55,727 nt of DNA from JBDTVS01 sp040007095 (GTDB lineage Bacteria > Acidobacteriota > Vicinamibacteria > Vicinamibacterales > CAVVIG01), in contig JBDTVS010000242.1 of assembly GCA_040007095.1 (NCBI GenBank), positions 1 through 55,727 on the forward strand, given 5' to 3'. Below, in pieces: positions 1 through 8,198 of the stretch (positions are counted from its first letter, which is position 1; the number at the start of each line of letters is the position of its first letter). Under the pieces are notes generated by a model, which worked only from the letters and a program-made list of their open reading frames with translations, was not told where the DNA came from and made no database searches. The translations under genes were made by a program, and so were the position numbers.

Positions 1-50
1 AGGAGGGATGCCCCGCCCGGAAGACGTCCTAAAGCGTCGGACGCAGGACA
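1..50. repeat. Repeat core plus hairpin downstream of the first gene
   Basis: Positions 6-20 are the reverse complement of the GGGCGGGGCATCCC core also seen near 6380 and 49110. Next to it, positions 27-50 form a bulged hairpin (GTCCT...GCGT / ACGC...AGGAC). It lies directly 3' of the minus-strand gene ending at 51 and could act as a transcript end, though no T-run is visible. Confidence 0.4.
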
Positions 51-638
51 CTAGGTGTTCCAGCCTGAAGGGGGCCTGAAACTGGTCAGCTCTGCATAGG
101 TGAGCGCGTGGCGAGAGGGTGGCCTCAGCGACCAGACCGCTGTCGAGACCGTGTTTGTTATTTGGCCTGTCTGCGCGTCGATGCGGTCAAATCGTCTGCG
201 GTCCGCCGCATGAGAAGCGTCGAAGTTGGGCATGGGACTCGACCGACCATCCGTTGGCTTAGAGTAAAAGAGGATGTAAAACCAGACCAGGGCGCCGACG
301 CAGGTCATGATTTTCCCGTCTGATGGTCCGACGACAAGTCCGACGGTGAGGACGAAGGCAATCGCGAGTAGAACCCGAGGGAGCGGATTGAACGTGGGCT
401 GTATGAGCAGGGCGTTTTGGGTGACGCTCTCGAGAATCGCGTGCTTCGGCTTTGTGCTGAACGCGTGCTTCGGCTGGGTCTGGTTGTCGCACCTGAAACG
501 GAAGTTCGTCTGGCCAGGCTTATGCCTGGCACAATTGCCGCGGAACGTCTTCCTCGTACTCTTGATCCCGGTCGGCCCGACCCCAGCGATCACATCGTTC
601 AGGTCAATCATGGTGACGGCGCCTCTCTGCTTCGACAC
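51..638 (-). CDS. Hypothetical small membrane protein (possible)
   Basis: I do not recognise this protein. The reading frame gives 195 residues from a GTG, or 186 from an ATG at 611. The middle (about residues 87-127) has two hydrophobic stretches separated by a short polar turn, so a two-helix membrane protein is plausible. The flanks are rich in Arg, Pro and Ser and look disordered. A perfect 7-bp-stem palindrome at 513-530 lies inside the N-terminal half, which suggests that a repeat unit has been read into the frame and that the real start is further in. No convincing ribosome binding site precedes either start. The neighbouring sigma-54 activator lies on the same strand. Only the hydrophobic core argues for a real gene. 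Confidence 0.35.
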   Translation of the reverse strand: MSKQRGAVTMIDLNDVIAGVGPTGIKSTRKTFRGNCARHKPGQTNFRFRCDNQTQPKHAFSTKPKHAILESVTQNALLIQPTFNPLPRVLLAIAFVLTVGLVVGPSDGKIMTCVGALVWFYILFYSKPTDGRSSPMPNFDASHAADRRRFDRIDAQTGQITNTVSTAVWSLRPPSRHALTYAELTSFRPPSGWNT

Positions 639-826
639 AGCAAGCGAGGGGCCAGATTCGCGCCGTCAACTGTCAGTGAAACAGCCCGAAAGCAAATGGA
701 ATGTTCGATGGAGCTCTTGCGGGAGACCGAGTGGGATCGTCGGTTGACCGTCAGCAGCCATTCCCACGTGTCGGGTGACCGTTCAAGCGGCCGGTGCGCC
801 CGACAACTGAGATCATGCCGCCCGCC

Positions 827-1849
827 TCATGGTCCCGGATTCAGTCGGGTCTGATCGATGAGGGGATACTTGGAGAGGTAGTGCGACAGGGCTCGTGGGC
901 TGATGCCCATGAGACTGGCTGCCTGACGCTTGCGGGGCGAGAGTTCGAGCGCCCGGCGAATCGTTTCGCGCTCGACCCACTCGACGTTCTGACGCAGCGT
1001 CAAGAACGGGATTCCCGACGTTCGGATGCTCGCGGTCGCCTCCATCGTCACGACATCGCGGGTGATCGTAGAGCCGGTCGACAGGACGACGGCCCGTTCG
1101 ATCGTGTTTTCGAGCTCGCGAACGTTCCCCGGCCAACGGTAGTGCAGAAGCGACGAGATCACAGCTTCTTCCAGCGCGTCGATCGATTTGCCGCAGCGAG
1201 CCGCATGCTTCTCGACGAAGTACTGGACCAGCATCGGGATGTCGTCGGCGCGTTCGCGAAGCGGAGGCATGACGATCGGCACCACGTGCAGACGATAGAA
1301 CAGGTCGTCCAGGAATCGACCCTCATCGACGAGCCGACGCAGGTCGCGGTTGGTTGCCGCGATCACCCGAACGTCCACGTGCTCCGTTCGTTCCGCGCCG
1401 AGCGGCTCGATTTCGCGTTCCTGCAGGACGCGCAACAACTTGGCCTGCAGTCCAACGCTCATCGTGCCGATCTCATCGAGGAAGATCGAGCCGCCATTGG
1501 CCAGCGAAAACTTGCCTTTCTTCGTGCTGGTGGCGTCGGTGAAGGCCCCTCTCAGGTGGCCGAAGAGCTCGGATTCAATCAACGTATCGGGAATGGCGGC
1601 GCAGTTGACCTTGATGAACGCCATGTCCTTCCGCGCCCCGCGATTGTGGATGGCCCGGGCCACCAGCTCCTTGCCCGTCCCGGTTTCGCCGGTGATCAAC
1701 ACGGTGCTGCGACTCTTCGAGACCAGCTCGATGCGCCGGATCACGTCGGCAATCGCACGGCTCTGGCCGACGATGCCGTACTCTTGAAAGTGTTCGCCCA
1801 CCGCGGTCGGCGACGGCGATCCACCACTTCGATTCCTCTCAAGATTCAC
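827..1849 (-). CDS. Sigma-54-dependent activator, AAA+ and Fis-type HTH, no receiver domain
   Basis: This bacterial enhancer-binding protein would remodel sigma-54 RNA polymerase using ATP. The 340 residues run straight from a short N-terminus into the AAA+ domain: Walker A GETGTGKE at 54-61, the sigma-54-contacting loop as GAFTDA at 101-106 (consensus GAFTGA), Walker B SIFLDE at 121-126, then the WPGNVREL region. A C-terminal Fis-like helix-turn-helix with GISPRALSHYL follows from about residue 307. No receiver, GAF or PAS sensor precedes the AAA+ domain, so the input is unknown. The start is GTG at 1849 with AGGAGG upstream. A degraded relative lies at 27908-28158. The family assignment is secure; the targets are not visible. 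Confidence 0.93.
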   Translation of the reverse strand: MNLERNRSGGSPSPTAVGEHFQEYGIVGQSRAIADVIRRIELVSKSRSTVLITGETGTGKELVARAIHNRGARKDMAFIKVNCAAIPDTLIESELFGHLRGAFTDATSTKKGKFSLANGGSIFLDEIGTMSVGLQAKLLRVLQEREIEPLGAERTEHVDVRVIAATNRDLRRLVDEGRFLDDLFYRLHVVPIVMPPLRERADDIPMLVQYFVEKHAARCGKSIDALEEAVISSLLHYRWPGNVRELENTIERAVVLSTGSTITRDVVTMEATASIRTSGIPFLTLRQNVEWVERETIRRALELSPRKRQAASLMGISPRALSHYLSKYPLIDQTRLNPGP

Positions 1850-1986
1850 AAACCCTCCTAGGTTGACCTGTCAACGCATCGCCATCAAGGTTGCAGCACG
1901 TCGAGTCCGACCGGCGTCCGACACGCGATGGGACTCGAGCAGGGCCGCCCGCTCAGGTGCTCTTGGTCCCTGTTGATGCCACGCGG

Positions 1987-2217
1987 CTACGGCTGTTCGG
2001 GGTTTCGAATCTCCGTCAGCACGCGGCCGATGAACGCCAGCAGTTCGTCGACGGAATGAAATCGCACGGCCTGGTATGAGGAGATGTGCTCGACCTTCCC
2101 CTCCAATCGTCCGGCCTCGACGTCGGTGGTTTCTCGAAACTGGACGACGAACGCCGCCTTGGATTGCCATCCCTCCATTACCGAACGACAATAGTGCGCG
2201 GCCGGGGGCTGAGTCAT
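1987..2217 (-). CDS. Conserved-looking 76-residue protein
   Basis: A small soluble protein with the pattern FVVQFRETTD...GRLEGKVEHI...FHSVDELLAFI. From memory, short acidobacterial hypothetical proteins of this kind, with an FVVQ strand, an E/D-rich turn, RFxSxxELLxFI and a C-terminal helix, are common and of unknown function. There is no signal peptide or cysteine motif. It is divergent from the large winged-helix/ATPase gene, with only 52 bp between start codons, so the two may share a control region. Protein-like composition and this placement support it. The ribosome binding site is weak. Confidence 0.65.
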   Translation of the reverse strand: MTQPPAAHYCRSVMEGWQSKAAFVVQFRETTDVEAGRLEGKVEHISSYQAVRFHSVDELLAFIGRVLTEIRNPEQP

Positions 2218-2269
2218 AACGCTGCGGTAAGGTTTGGGTTAGGTCGCGGTAAGGGTCCTGAAAATACCC

Positions 2270-5200
2270 GTGCTGAACGAACGTCACATCAAGTTCGATC
2301 CCTTTGCCCTCGACCTGGCCAACGAGTGCCTCTGGCGGGGTTCGCAGGCGATCAAGCTCCGGCCCAAGGCGTTCGCCGTGCTCGAATACCTGCTGGGGCG
2401 TCCAGGGCAGCTCGTCACCAAGCAAAACCTGATCAGCGCAGTCTGGCAGGACACCTTTGTCGGCGACGCGGTCCTCAAGGTGGCCATTCGTGAGATCCGC
2501 GAGGCCCTTGCCGACGATTCCAAGGCCCCCCGCTTCATCGAGACCGCCCATCGCCGTGGCTATCGGTTCATCGGTCAGATCGGCGAGAGCGCGCCGATTG
2601 CGGCTGTGGCCGGCGAGAGTGAGCCTCCTCGTGCCGCCTCCGCTCCCCCGGCGCGTCGTCCGGACGTCCCACGTGGATTCGTCGGACGCGACGTCGCACT
2701 CTCGCGGATGCGCGGCTGGCTCGAGAAGATGCGCGGCGGCGAGCGCCAGGTCGTATTCGTGACCGGAGAGGCCGGCATCGGCAAGACCACACTGCTCGAC
2801 ACGTTTGCGCGCAGCGCCGCCGCCGATCGGCCCCTCCGGATTGCCGGCGGTCAATGTTTGGAGCAGTACGGAACGGGCGAAGCCTACCTGCCGGTTCTGG
2901 AAGCGATGAGGGAGCTGTGCCGCGAGGACGCGACGGTGGTCGACGTCTTGCGCGCCCACGCCCCGATGTGGCTACTGCAGATGCCTTCGCTCGTCACCCC
3001 GTCGGATCGCGAGTCGTTCGGCCGGGAAGTGTTCGGCGGGACACCTGAGCGGATGCTCAGGGAAATGAGCGAGGCGTTGGGTGCGTTGACGGCGGTGTCG
3101 CCACTCGTGCTGGTGCTCGAAGACCTTCACTGGAGCGACTATTCGACCCTGGATCTGATTTCCTATTTGGCGCGGCAGCGTCGGCCAGCGCACCTCATGG
3201 TAATCGGGACCTACCGCCCCGCCGAGTTGATTGCCAGCGGTCACCCGCTCAAGGCGGTCAAGCAGGGCCTGCTGGCCAAGCAGCAGTGCGAGGAGCTGTC
3301 ACTCGACTACCTCAGCGAGGGCGCCGTTGCGCAGTACCTCGCGGTCCGGTTTCCCTCGAACCGCTTTTCTACGGAGGTTGCGGCGCTGATCCACGAACGG
3401 ACGGAGGGAAATCCGCTGTTCATGGTCAACACGATCGAGTACCTGGTGACCGAGAGGCTGATCGAGGAGCACGAAGACAGCTGGCAGATGACCGCGGGGA
3501 TCGACAAGGTCAAGTTCGTCGTCCCGGACTCCGTCCGACACGTGATCGACAAGCAACTGGATCACCTCGACGCACGCGAGCAGCGCATCCTTGAAGCCGC
3601 GAGCGTTGCGGGCGCGGAATTTTCGGCGCCCGCGGTAGCGGCTGGATTGGACGACGGTGTCGCCGACGTCGAGCTCCGCTGCGAGGATCTGAGCAGGCGG
3701 AATCAGTTCATCCGGGACTGCGGGGTGCAGGTTCTGCCGACCGGGGACGTCGTAGGACGGTACGCCTTCGTCCATGCCGTCTATCGAAATGTCCTGTATG
3801 AACGCGTGTCGGCGTCAAGACGCATCCTGCTGCACCGACGATTCGGAGAGCGGGGCGAAGCGTTGTACCGGGAGCGTAGCAGCGAGATTGCCGGAGAGTT
3901 GGCGATGCACTTCGAGGGCGCCGCGAATTACCTTCAGGCGGCGCGGTATCTCCAGCAGGCTGCCAACAACGCCATTCGCCGGTCCGCCTACCAGGAAACG
4001 GTCGCGCTCTCGCGCCGCGGGCTGGAGCTGCTCGCCAAGTTGCCGGACACCGTTGAACGCGCTCGGCAGGAGCTCTGGCTGCAGATCACGCTGGGGGTAC
4101 CCCTGATTGCGATCGAAGGGTACGCGGCGCCCGATGTCGGCCACGCCTACTCGAAAGCCCGAACGCTTTGTGAGCGATTGGGTGACACTCCGGAGATCTC
4201 GCAAGTCCTCTGGGGCCTATGGGTCTTCCATGCGCTGAAGGCGGACCTGTCCAAGGCGCTCGACACCGCCAAGGAACTGCTGCAGCTCTCCGAGCGCCTG
4301 CCGTACCCCGGCACGGCCCTGCGAGGCCACTGGGCGATGGAGATCACGTTCACCCACATGGGTGAATTTGCCCGCGCGGTGGAACACTTCGACCAGGCGA
4401 TCCTGCTCTACGAGCCGGATCACCATCGCGACGACGCGTTTCTCTATGCATTGAACCCGGGTGTGGCGTTGCGCTGTTTTGCGGCCTGGTCGTTCTGGTT
4501 TGTGGGCCAGGCGGACCGGGCGCTGGCGTTGATGCAGGAGGCGGTGGCGCTGGCGCGTGAGTTGTCCGAACCCCACGGACTGGCGCACGCGCTCTTGTTT
4601 GCGGCCATCCTCCATCAGCTTCGACGCGAACGATGGCTCGTGAAGGAACACGCCGACGCCGCCATCATCTTGTCGACCGAACATGGTCTGGTCATGTACC
4701 TGGCCATGGCCAACGTCATCAAAGGCTGGGCGTCAATCAGTCGGCGAGGCGAGGACGAGCCGATCGCACAGATGCGTCAGGGGCTCACCGCGTGTCAGAC
4801 CACCGGCGCTCAACTGATGCGGCCGCATTTCCTGGCGCTGCTGGCCGAAGCCCTGGAACCAGCGCCGCGCGACGACGAGGGGTTGCGCCTGCTCGACGAC
4901 GCGCTCGCGATGGCCGAGTCCACGGGCGAGCGTTGCTATCAGGCTGAGCTCTATCGGCTCAAAGGCGAGCGGCTGGTGGCACGAGCGTCACGTGAAGAGC
5001 GTGTCCAGGCATCCGCCGGCGGAAGCTCGGTGGTTGAGACCAGCTCGTCGGTGCTCACTGACGCCGAAGGCTGCTTCAAGCAGTCGCTCGCGATTGCCCG
5101 CGGACAAGCAGCGCACTCTCTCGAACTCCGCGCGGCGATGAGTCTTGCTCGTCTTCAACAGGGGCGCGGCGGAGAGGAAGAAGCGCTCGATCTCGTCGCG

Positions 5201-5287
5201 TCCATCTACAGCCGGTTTACCGAGGGATTCGATACGCTCGACTTGCGTGACGCGAAAGCGCTGATCGATGCGGGTTCAACACGTTGA
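2270..5287 (+). CDS. Winged-helix regulator with AAA ATPase and TPR-like C-terminus
   Basis: A 1005-residue single-polypeptide transcription factor. Residues 6-102 form an OmpR/CadC-type winged helix, with FDPFALDL, LRPKAFAVLEYLL and the terminal RRGYRFIG signature. An Ala/Pro linker leads to an AAA_16-type NTPase beginning FVGRD near 137, with Walker A GEAGIGKTT at 166-174 and Walker B LVLVLEDLHW at 279-288. The remaining 500 or so residues are helical and TPR-like, as in signal-integrating STAND ATPases. Such proteins are thought to switch by nucleotide-dependent oligomerisation. The start is GTG. There is no membrane segment, so it should be cytosolic. It converges on the MBL gene ending at 5309, with a 21-bp gap. 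Its regulon cannot be read from the sequence. Confidence 0.88.
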   Translation: MLNERHIKFDPFALDLANECLWRGSQAIKLRPKAFAVLEYLLGRPGQLVTKQNLISAVWQDTFVGDAVLKVAIREIREALADDSKAPRFIETAHRRGYRFIGQIGESAPIAAVAGESEPPRAASAPPARRPDVPRGFVGRDVALSRMRGWLEKMRGGERQVVFVTGEAGIGKTTLLDTFARSAAADRPLRIAGGQCLEQYGTGEAYLPVLEAMRELCREDATVVDVLRAHAPMWLLQMPSLVTPSDRESFGREVFGGTPERMLREMSEALGALTAVSPLVLVLEDLHWSDYSTLDLISYLARQRRPAHLMVIGTYRPAELIASGHPLKAVKQGLLAKQQCEELSLDYLSEGAVAQYLAVRFPSNRFSTEVAALIHERTEGNPLFMVNTIEYLVTERLIEEHEDSWQMTAGIDKVKFVVPDSVRHVIDKQLDHLDAREQRILEAASVAGAEFSAPAVAAGLDDGVADVELRCEDLSRRNQFIRDCGVQVLPTGDVVGRYAFVHAVYRNVLYERVSASRRILLHRRFGERGEALYRERSSEIAGELAMHFEGAANYLQAARYLQQAANNAIRRSAYQETVALSRRGLELLAKLPDTVERARQELWLQITLGVPLIAIEGYAAPDVGHAYSKARTLCERLGDTPEISQVLWGLWVFHALKADLSKALDTAKELLQLSERLPYPGTALRGHWAMEITFTHMGEFARAVEHFDQAILLYEPDHHRDDAFLYALNPGVALRCFAAWSFWFVGQADRALALMQEAVALARELSEPHGLAHALLFAAILHQLRRERWLVKEHADAAIILSTEHGLVMYLAMANVIKGWASISRRGEDEPIAQMRQGLTACQTTGAQLMRPHFLALLAEALEPAPRDDEGLRLLDDALAMAESTGERCYQAELYRLKGERLVARASREERVQASAGGSSVVETSSSVLTDAEGCFKQSLAIARGQAAHSLELRAAMSLARLQQGRGGEEEALDLVASIYSRFTEGFDTLDLRDAKALIDAGSTR

Positions 5288-5308
5288 CGTCTGCGCGCTT
5301 CCCAATAT

Positions 5309-6337
5309 CTACTTTTCTCTGATTGCGCCGTCGTACGACTTCGTCCACCCCGTGCGGCCGTTGGTGACGCTGAAGCGGCCATCGTCGGTCGCCTCCAGTT
5401 TCAACCAGGCGCCGATATCCTTCTCGTCGGCGTTGAGGTTGGCGACGAACGGGTCCGGGACGTTTACGACGCCGTTGTTCGCCGACCAGTGCAGCTGCCA
5501 GACGTTGTCCTGCCCGACCATGTTCTGCAGCATGGATAGAGCGGTGGCGGTGCCACCCTTGACGATGCCGTTGTTGGCGATGGCCACGCGAGGACGCAGC
5601 GCAGCCAGCACCGCCGGCACGCTGGCGTCGCCGTTGGCGTGATGGGTGGCCAGGTACGCGTCGGCTTCGCCCACCAGGTTGTTCGGGCAGACGAGATCGC
5701 CCTGTTTGTTCCAGACCAGGTCGCCGAGGTCGAGAAACGTGAAGGCGCCGTAGCGAAGTCTCACGCCAATCGAGCGCGGGTTTTCGGCCGTATCGTCGGC
5801 GATGCGCGGTCTGTACGTGGCGCACGCGGGGTTTGGCTGTCCCGCTCCGGAGAGGGGACGCCGCAGCGTTTTGCCGTCCGCGCTCACGACGTCGACGTCG
5901 ACGCCGCGAAGGGGCAGCCGGTCGCCGGGCTTGGGGATCAGGTGCCGGCTCTTCCGCCTGGCCTGCTCGTACGCCGTGAACGCCGCCACCACGTCGCTCG
6001 AGGTTTCAACCGGCGAGCCGTTGTCGACGAATGTGCCAATCGGAATCCGGCGCGCCAATTCGGCCGCTCCGCCGTCGTGATCTTCGTGGAAGTGTGTGAT
6101 CACAACGAAGTCGATGCGGTCGATACCTGCGTCGTGGACTGCTGCCATGATGCGGTCGGGATCACGCCCGTTCCGATCCGGATAGCCGGTGTCGATCAGC
6201 AGCGATTGGCGCTCCGGCGTGACGACCAGCGTGGACTGGCCGCCGTCGACGTCGAGGAAGTAGATGTCGAGTGAGTGAGAGTTCGCCGGCAACAGTGACA
6301 CGAGCAGCACCGCAACCGCCGCGAGTCGAAACAGCAT
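5309..6337 (-). CDS. Exported MBL-fold hydrolase, ComEC/Rec2-like
   Basis: A 342-residue protein with a Sec signal peptide (residues 1-20, ending ANS-HS). The MBL core follows: FLDVDGGQST near 28, IDTGYPD near 49, and the complete metal motif THFHEDH with H82, H84, D86 and H87. Later metal ligands are supplied by the DLGDL region and by LATHHANGD. This arrangement is like stand-alone versions of the ComEC competence-domain MBL. The substrate is unknown; a phosphodiester or other ester bond is typical of the fold. The start codon lies 6 bp from a repeat with 15-bp inverted ends (6344-6456), so the leader is made of repeat DNA. Confidence 0.85.
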   Translation of the reverse strand: MLFRLAAVAVLLVSLLPANSHSLDIYFLDVDGGQSTLVVTPERQSLLIDTGYPDRNGRDPDRIMAAVHDAGIDRIDFVVITHFHEDHDGGAAELARRIPIGTFVDNGSPVETSSDVVAAFTAYEQARRKSRHLIPKPGDRLPLRGVDVDVVSADGKTLRRPLSGAGQPNPACATYRPRIADDTAENPRSIGVRLRYGAFTFLDLGDLVWNKQGDLVCPNNLVGEADAYLATHHANGDASVPAVLAALRPRVAIANNGIVKGGTATALSMLQNMVGQDNVWQLHWSANNGVVNVPDPFVANLNADEKDIGAWLKLEATDDGRFSVTNGRTGWTKSYDGAIREK

Positions 6338-6343
6338 GATGAC

Positions 6344-6456
6344 CTAGTGTCGTGTCTCAGAAGTTGGTTGTCATTTTCCGGGCGGGGCATCCCGCCTCGC
6401 GGCGTTGCTCGTCGCTTACATATTCCCGATATGCGCGCTCCGAGACACGACACTAG
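6344..6456. repeat. 113-bp MITE-like element with perfect 15-bp inverted ends
   Basis: The ends CTAGTGTCGTGTCTC (6344-6358) and GAGACACGACACTAG (6442-6456) are exact reverse complements. The interior contains GGGCGGGGCATCCC and a TTGCTCGTCGCTT...CCC..TATGCGCGCTCC block that recurs, inverted, in the element at 7649-7813. It has no coding capacity. The right half lies in a 311-bp gap between two MBL genes; I see nothing recognisable in 6457-6648. Confidence 0.75.
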
Positions 6457-6648
6457 CCTTCAAGAACGGCTGTGTGCCGGTGACGTATCGTGTCAAACAT
6501 CAGGAAGGGGCGGCACAATACGAACGACGAGCAGAAGACCGGTCCAAGTTTGGCCCGGCGACCGGTCGCGCAAGAACACAATCGCGCAAGGCCTGAACGC
6601 TCCGGGCGCCGCGCGAACGTGGAGTCGGTACCGTGGACGTCACGCGCG

Positions 6649-7596
6649 TTACGGCGTTTCCGCGTACGCCGCCCGTGCCGCGCCCGCGGCGCCGTTGGCT
6701 CTCGCAAAGCCGGGATACTTGGCGGTGAACTCCATCTGCACCGTGCTGGCGACCTCGTCGATCGGTTTTCCCTGCGCCTTCAGCTCCCGCACGCGCGCCT
6801 GGATTCCCTGCATCACCGTGCGCAGCGTCGGAATCAGCGAGCCGTCGCCGACCGGCCCGTGAGCCGGCACGATTGTGCTCGGGCGCATCGCTTCGAAGGC
6901 ATCGAATGCCGCGAGCCACGCCTTCATGCTCGAGTTCTGGTTGGCCGCGACGAACGAGGTGTTCATCACCACGTCCCCCGCAAACAGCACGTTGTCGCCT
7001 TCCACGAAGAACCCCGTATCGCCACGTGTGTGCGTCGGGCCGACGACGAGGAATCTGACCCGCACGCCGCCAAGGTCCAACACGTAATCGCGTTCGAAGG
7101 TGATATCGGCTTTCCGTCCGCGTCCGTCCTTGAGCAGTTCCGCGGCCATCGGCGAGAATCCGGAGAACTGCTTGATCTGCGCTTCGCCGGCCTGTGCGAA
7201 TTCGGCTTCCTGCACCGTCGAGTTCACGTACTTCGCGGTCGCGGGAAACGCCGGAATCCCGGTCGTGTGCTCCGCATGGAAGTGCGTGGAGGCGACGTAG
7301 AGCTCAGTGTTTCGGCTGACCTTGGCGACCTCACGAAGGACGATCTCGCCGTTGCGCCGGCCAAGGCCCGGATCGATCACCAGCGTGGCGCGGCTGCCGA
7401 CGACGATGCCGACGTTGGGGACGAGGCCGACGTTGTTGTCGGGGATGGCATAGCTGTGGCCGCCCAGTTTGACCGTGGCGTTTTCGCGAATGAGCGGGTC
7501 GGCCGCGGGACCGCGCTGAGCCGAGGCGACGGAAGCGATGAGGGGCACGAACAGGCCGCACCCCAGGAGACAGGCGACGCGAGCGGATATTGGCAT
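6649..7596 (-). CDS. Exported MBL-fold protein with a HxHxEH motif
   Basis: A 315-residue protein with a clear signal peptide (about 1-26, ASVASAQ). The MBL fold is seen in VIDPGLG near 74, the metal motif THFHAEH (H105, H107, E109, H110), GPTHTRGD and LFAGDVV, and PAHGPVGD. The usual Asp of HxHxDH is Glu here, a conservative but notable change at the second zinc site. It resembles secreted acidobacterial and SoxH-like metallohydrolases. The substrate is unknown. Neighbouring genes on the same strand include the ComEC-like MBL protein downstream. The catalytic state is uncertain because of the D-to-E change. Confidence 0.85.
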   Translation of the reverse strand: MPISARVACLLGCGLFVPLIASVASAQRGPAADPLIRENATVKLGGHSYAIPDNNVGLVPNVGIVVGSRATLVIDPGLGRRNGEIVLREVAKVSRNTELYVASTHFHAEHTTGIPAFPATAKYVNSTVQEAEFAQAGEAQIKQFSGFSPMAAELLKDGRGRKADITFERDYVLDLGGVRVRFLVVGPTHTRGDTGFFVEGDNVLFAGDVVMNTSFVAANQNSSMKAWLAAFDAFEAMRPSTIVPAHGPVGDGSLIPTLRTVMQGIQARVRELKAQGKPIDEVASTVQMEFTAKYPGFARANGAAGAARAAYAETP

Positions 7597-7648
7597 GGGA
7601 TGACGACTCTCCTATCGAGGTGATGACCGCATTTTACTGCACGGGCTG

Positions 7649-7813
7649 CTAAGGACCCTGGCGGGAATTAAGCTGTCAGCTTGGGCGTCGAGGCGCCCGC
7701 CCGGCAAGGCGTGAGGAGCGCGCATACCGGGAGTATGCAAGCGACGAGCAACGCAGCCCGGCGGGATGCATGGACGGCGAAGGTGGCAGCCTAATTTCCG
7801 CCAGGGTCCTAAG
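7649..7813. repeat. 165-bp MITE-like element with 27-bp imperfect inverted ends
   Basis: Positions 7649-7675 and 7787-7813 are inverted copies differing at three of 27 positions (core AAGGACCCTGGCGG). The interior carries, inverted, the TTGCTCGTCGCTT / TATGCGCGCTCC block of the 6344-6456 element, plus the CGCC...GGGCGGGCGCCTCG block found at 49160 and 40120. It lies in the 455-bp gap upstream of the MBL gene starting at 7596. Positions 7814-8051 hold nothing I recognise. Confidence 0.75.
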
Positions 7814-8051
7814 GCCGGCGGCACACAAAGTTTGCCGCATCGTCGATGCTTCCCGTGCCCGTGTCGCGCGCGACCTCCGGATAGGGACAGAGCGGACGCG
7901 TGCGGTCCATGCTGCCGCGGGTGGCGTGACTCGCGGTGGTGCGCGCGGGCGCCTGACCCCGTGAAGCGGCCGTTCGCTCGTGGCGATTCTACGTCGTGAC
8001 TTGTTCGCGTGTCCGGCACACTGCAAAGACCGGGCGAGCCTGGAGGTGCGG

Positions 8052-8192
8052 ATGGTTCCGGTGCGCGATCGCTTCGAAAGTCATCTCACGGTCAGCGACC
8101 TCAGCCGCTCGATGGCACATGATCCTTGTCGCGGCCGGTTCGTTCGCATGCGCCTGCGCCCAGCCGCCTCGGCAAGAAGCCTCGAATCATGA
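8052..8192 (+). pseudogene. VOC/glyoxalase-family N-terminal remnant
   Basis: An ATG with GGAGG five bases upstream opens a frame beginning MVPVRDRFESHLTVSDLSRS. From memory this matches the first beta-strand and helix of VOC (glyoxalase/bleomycin-resistance) proteins, where HLTVxDLxRSxxFY is a recurrent start and the His is a metal ligand. After the RSMA residues the similarity stops, the frame becomes Arg-rich and it ends at 8192. The usual 120-150 residue domain is absent. I read it as a gene truncated after about 22 codons, with ribosome binding site and start retained. The short length makes this tentative. Confidence 0.4.
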
Positions 8193-8198
8193 GCCGGT

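Noticed and set aside
1871..2959. Minus-strand frame overlapping the 76-residue gene and the winged-helix gene
   Set aside because: It crosses a clear winged-helix start on the other strand and has no protein-like pattern.
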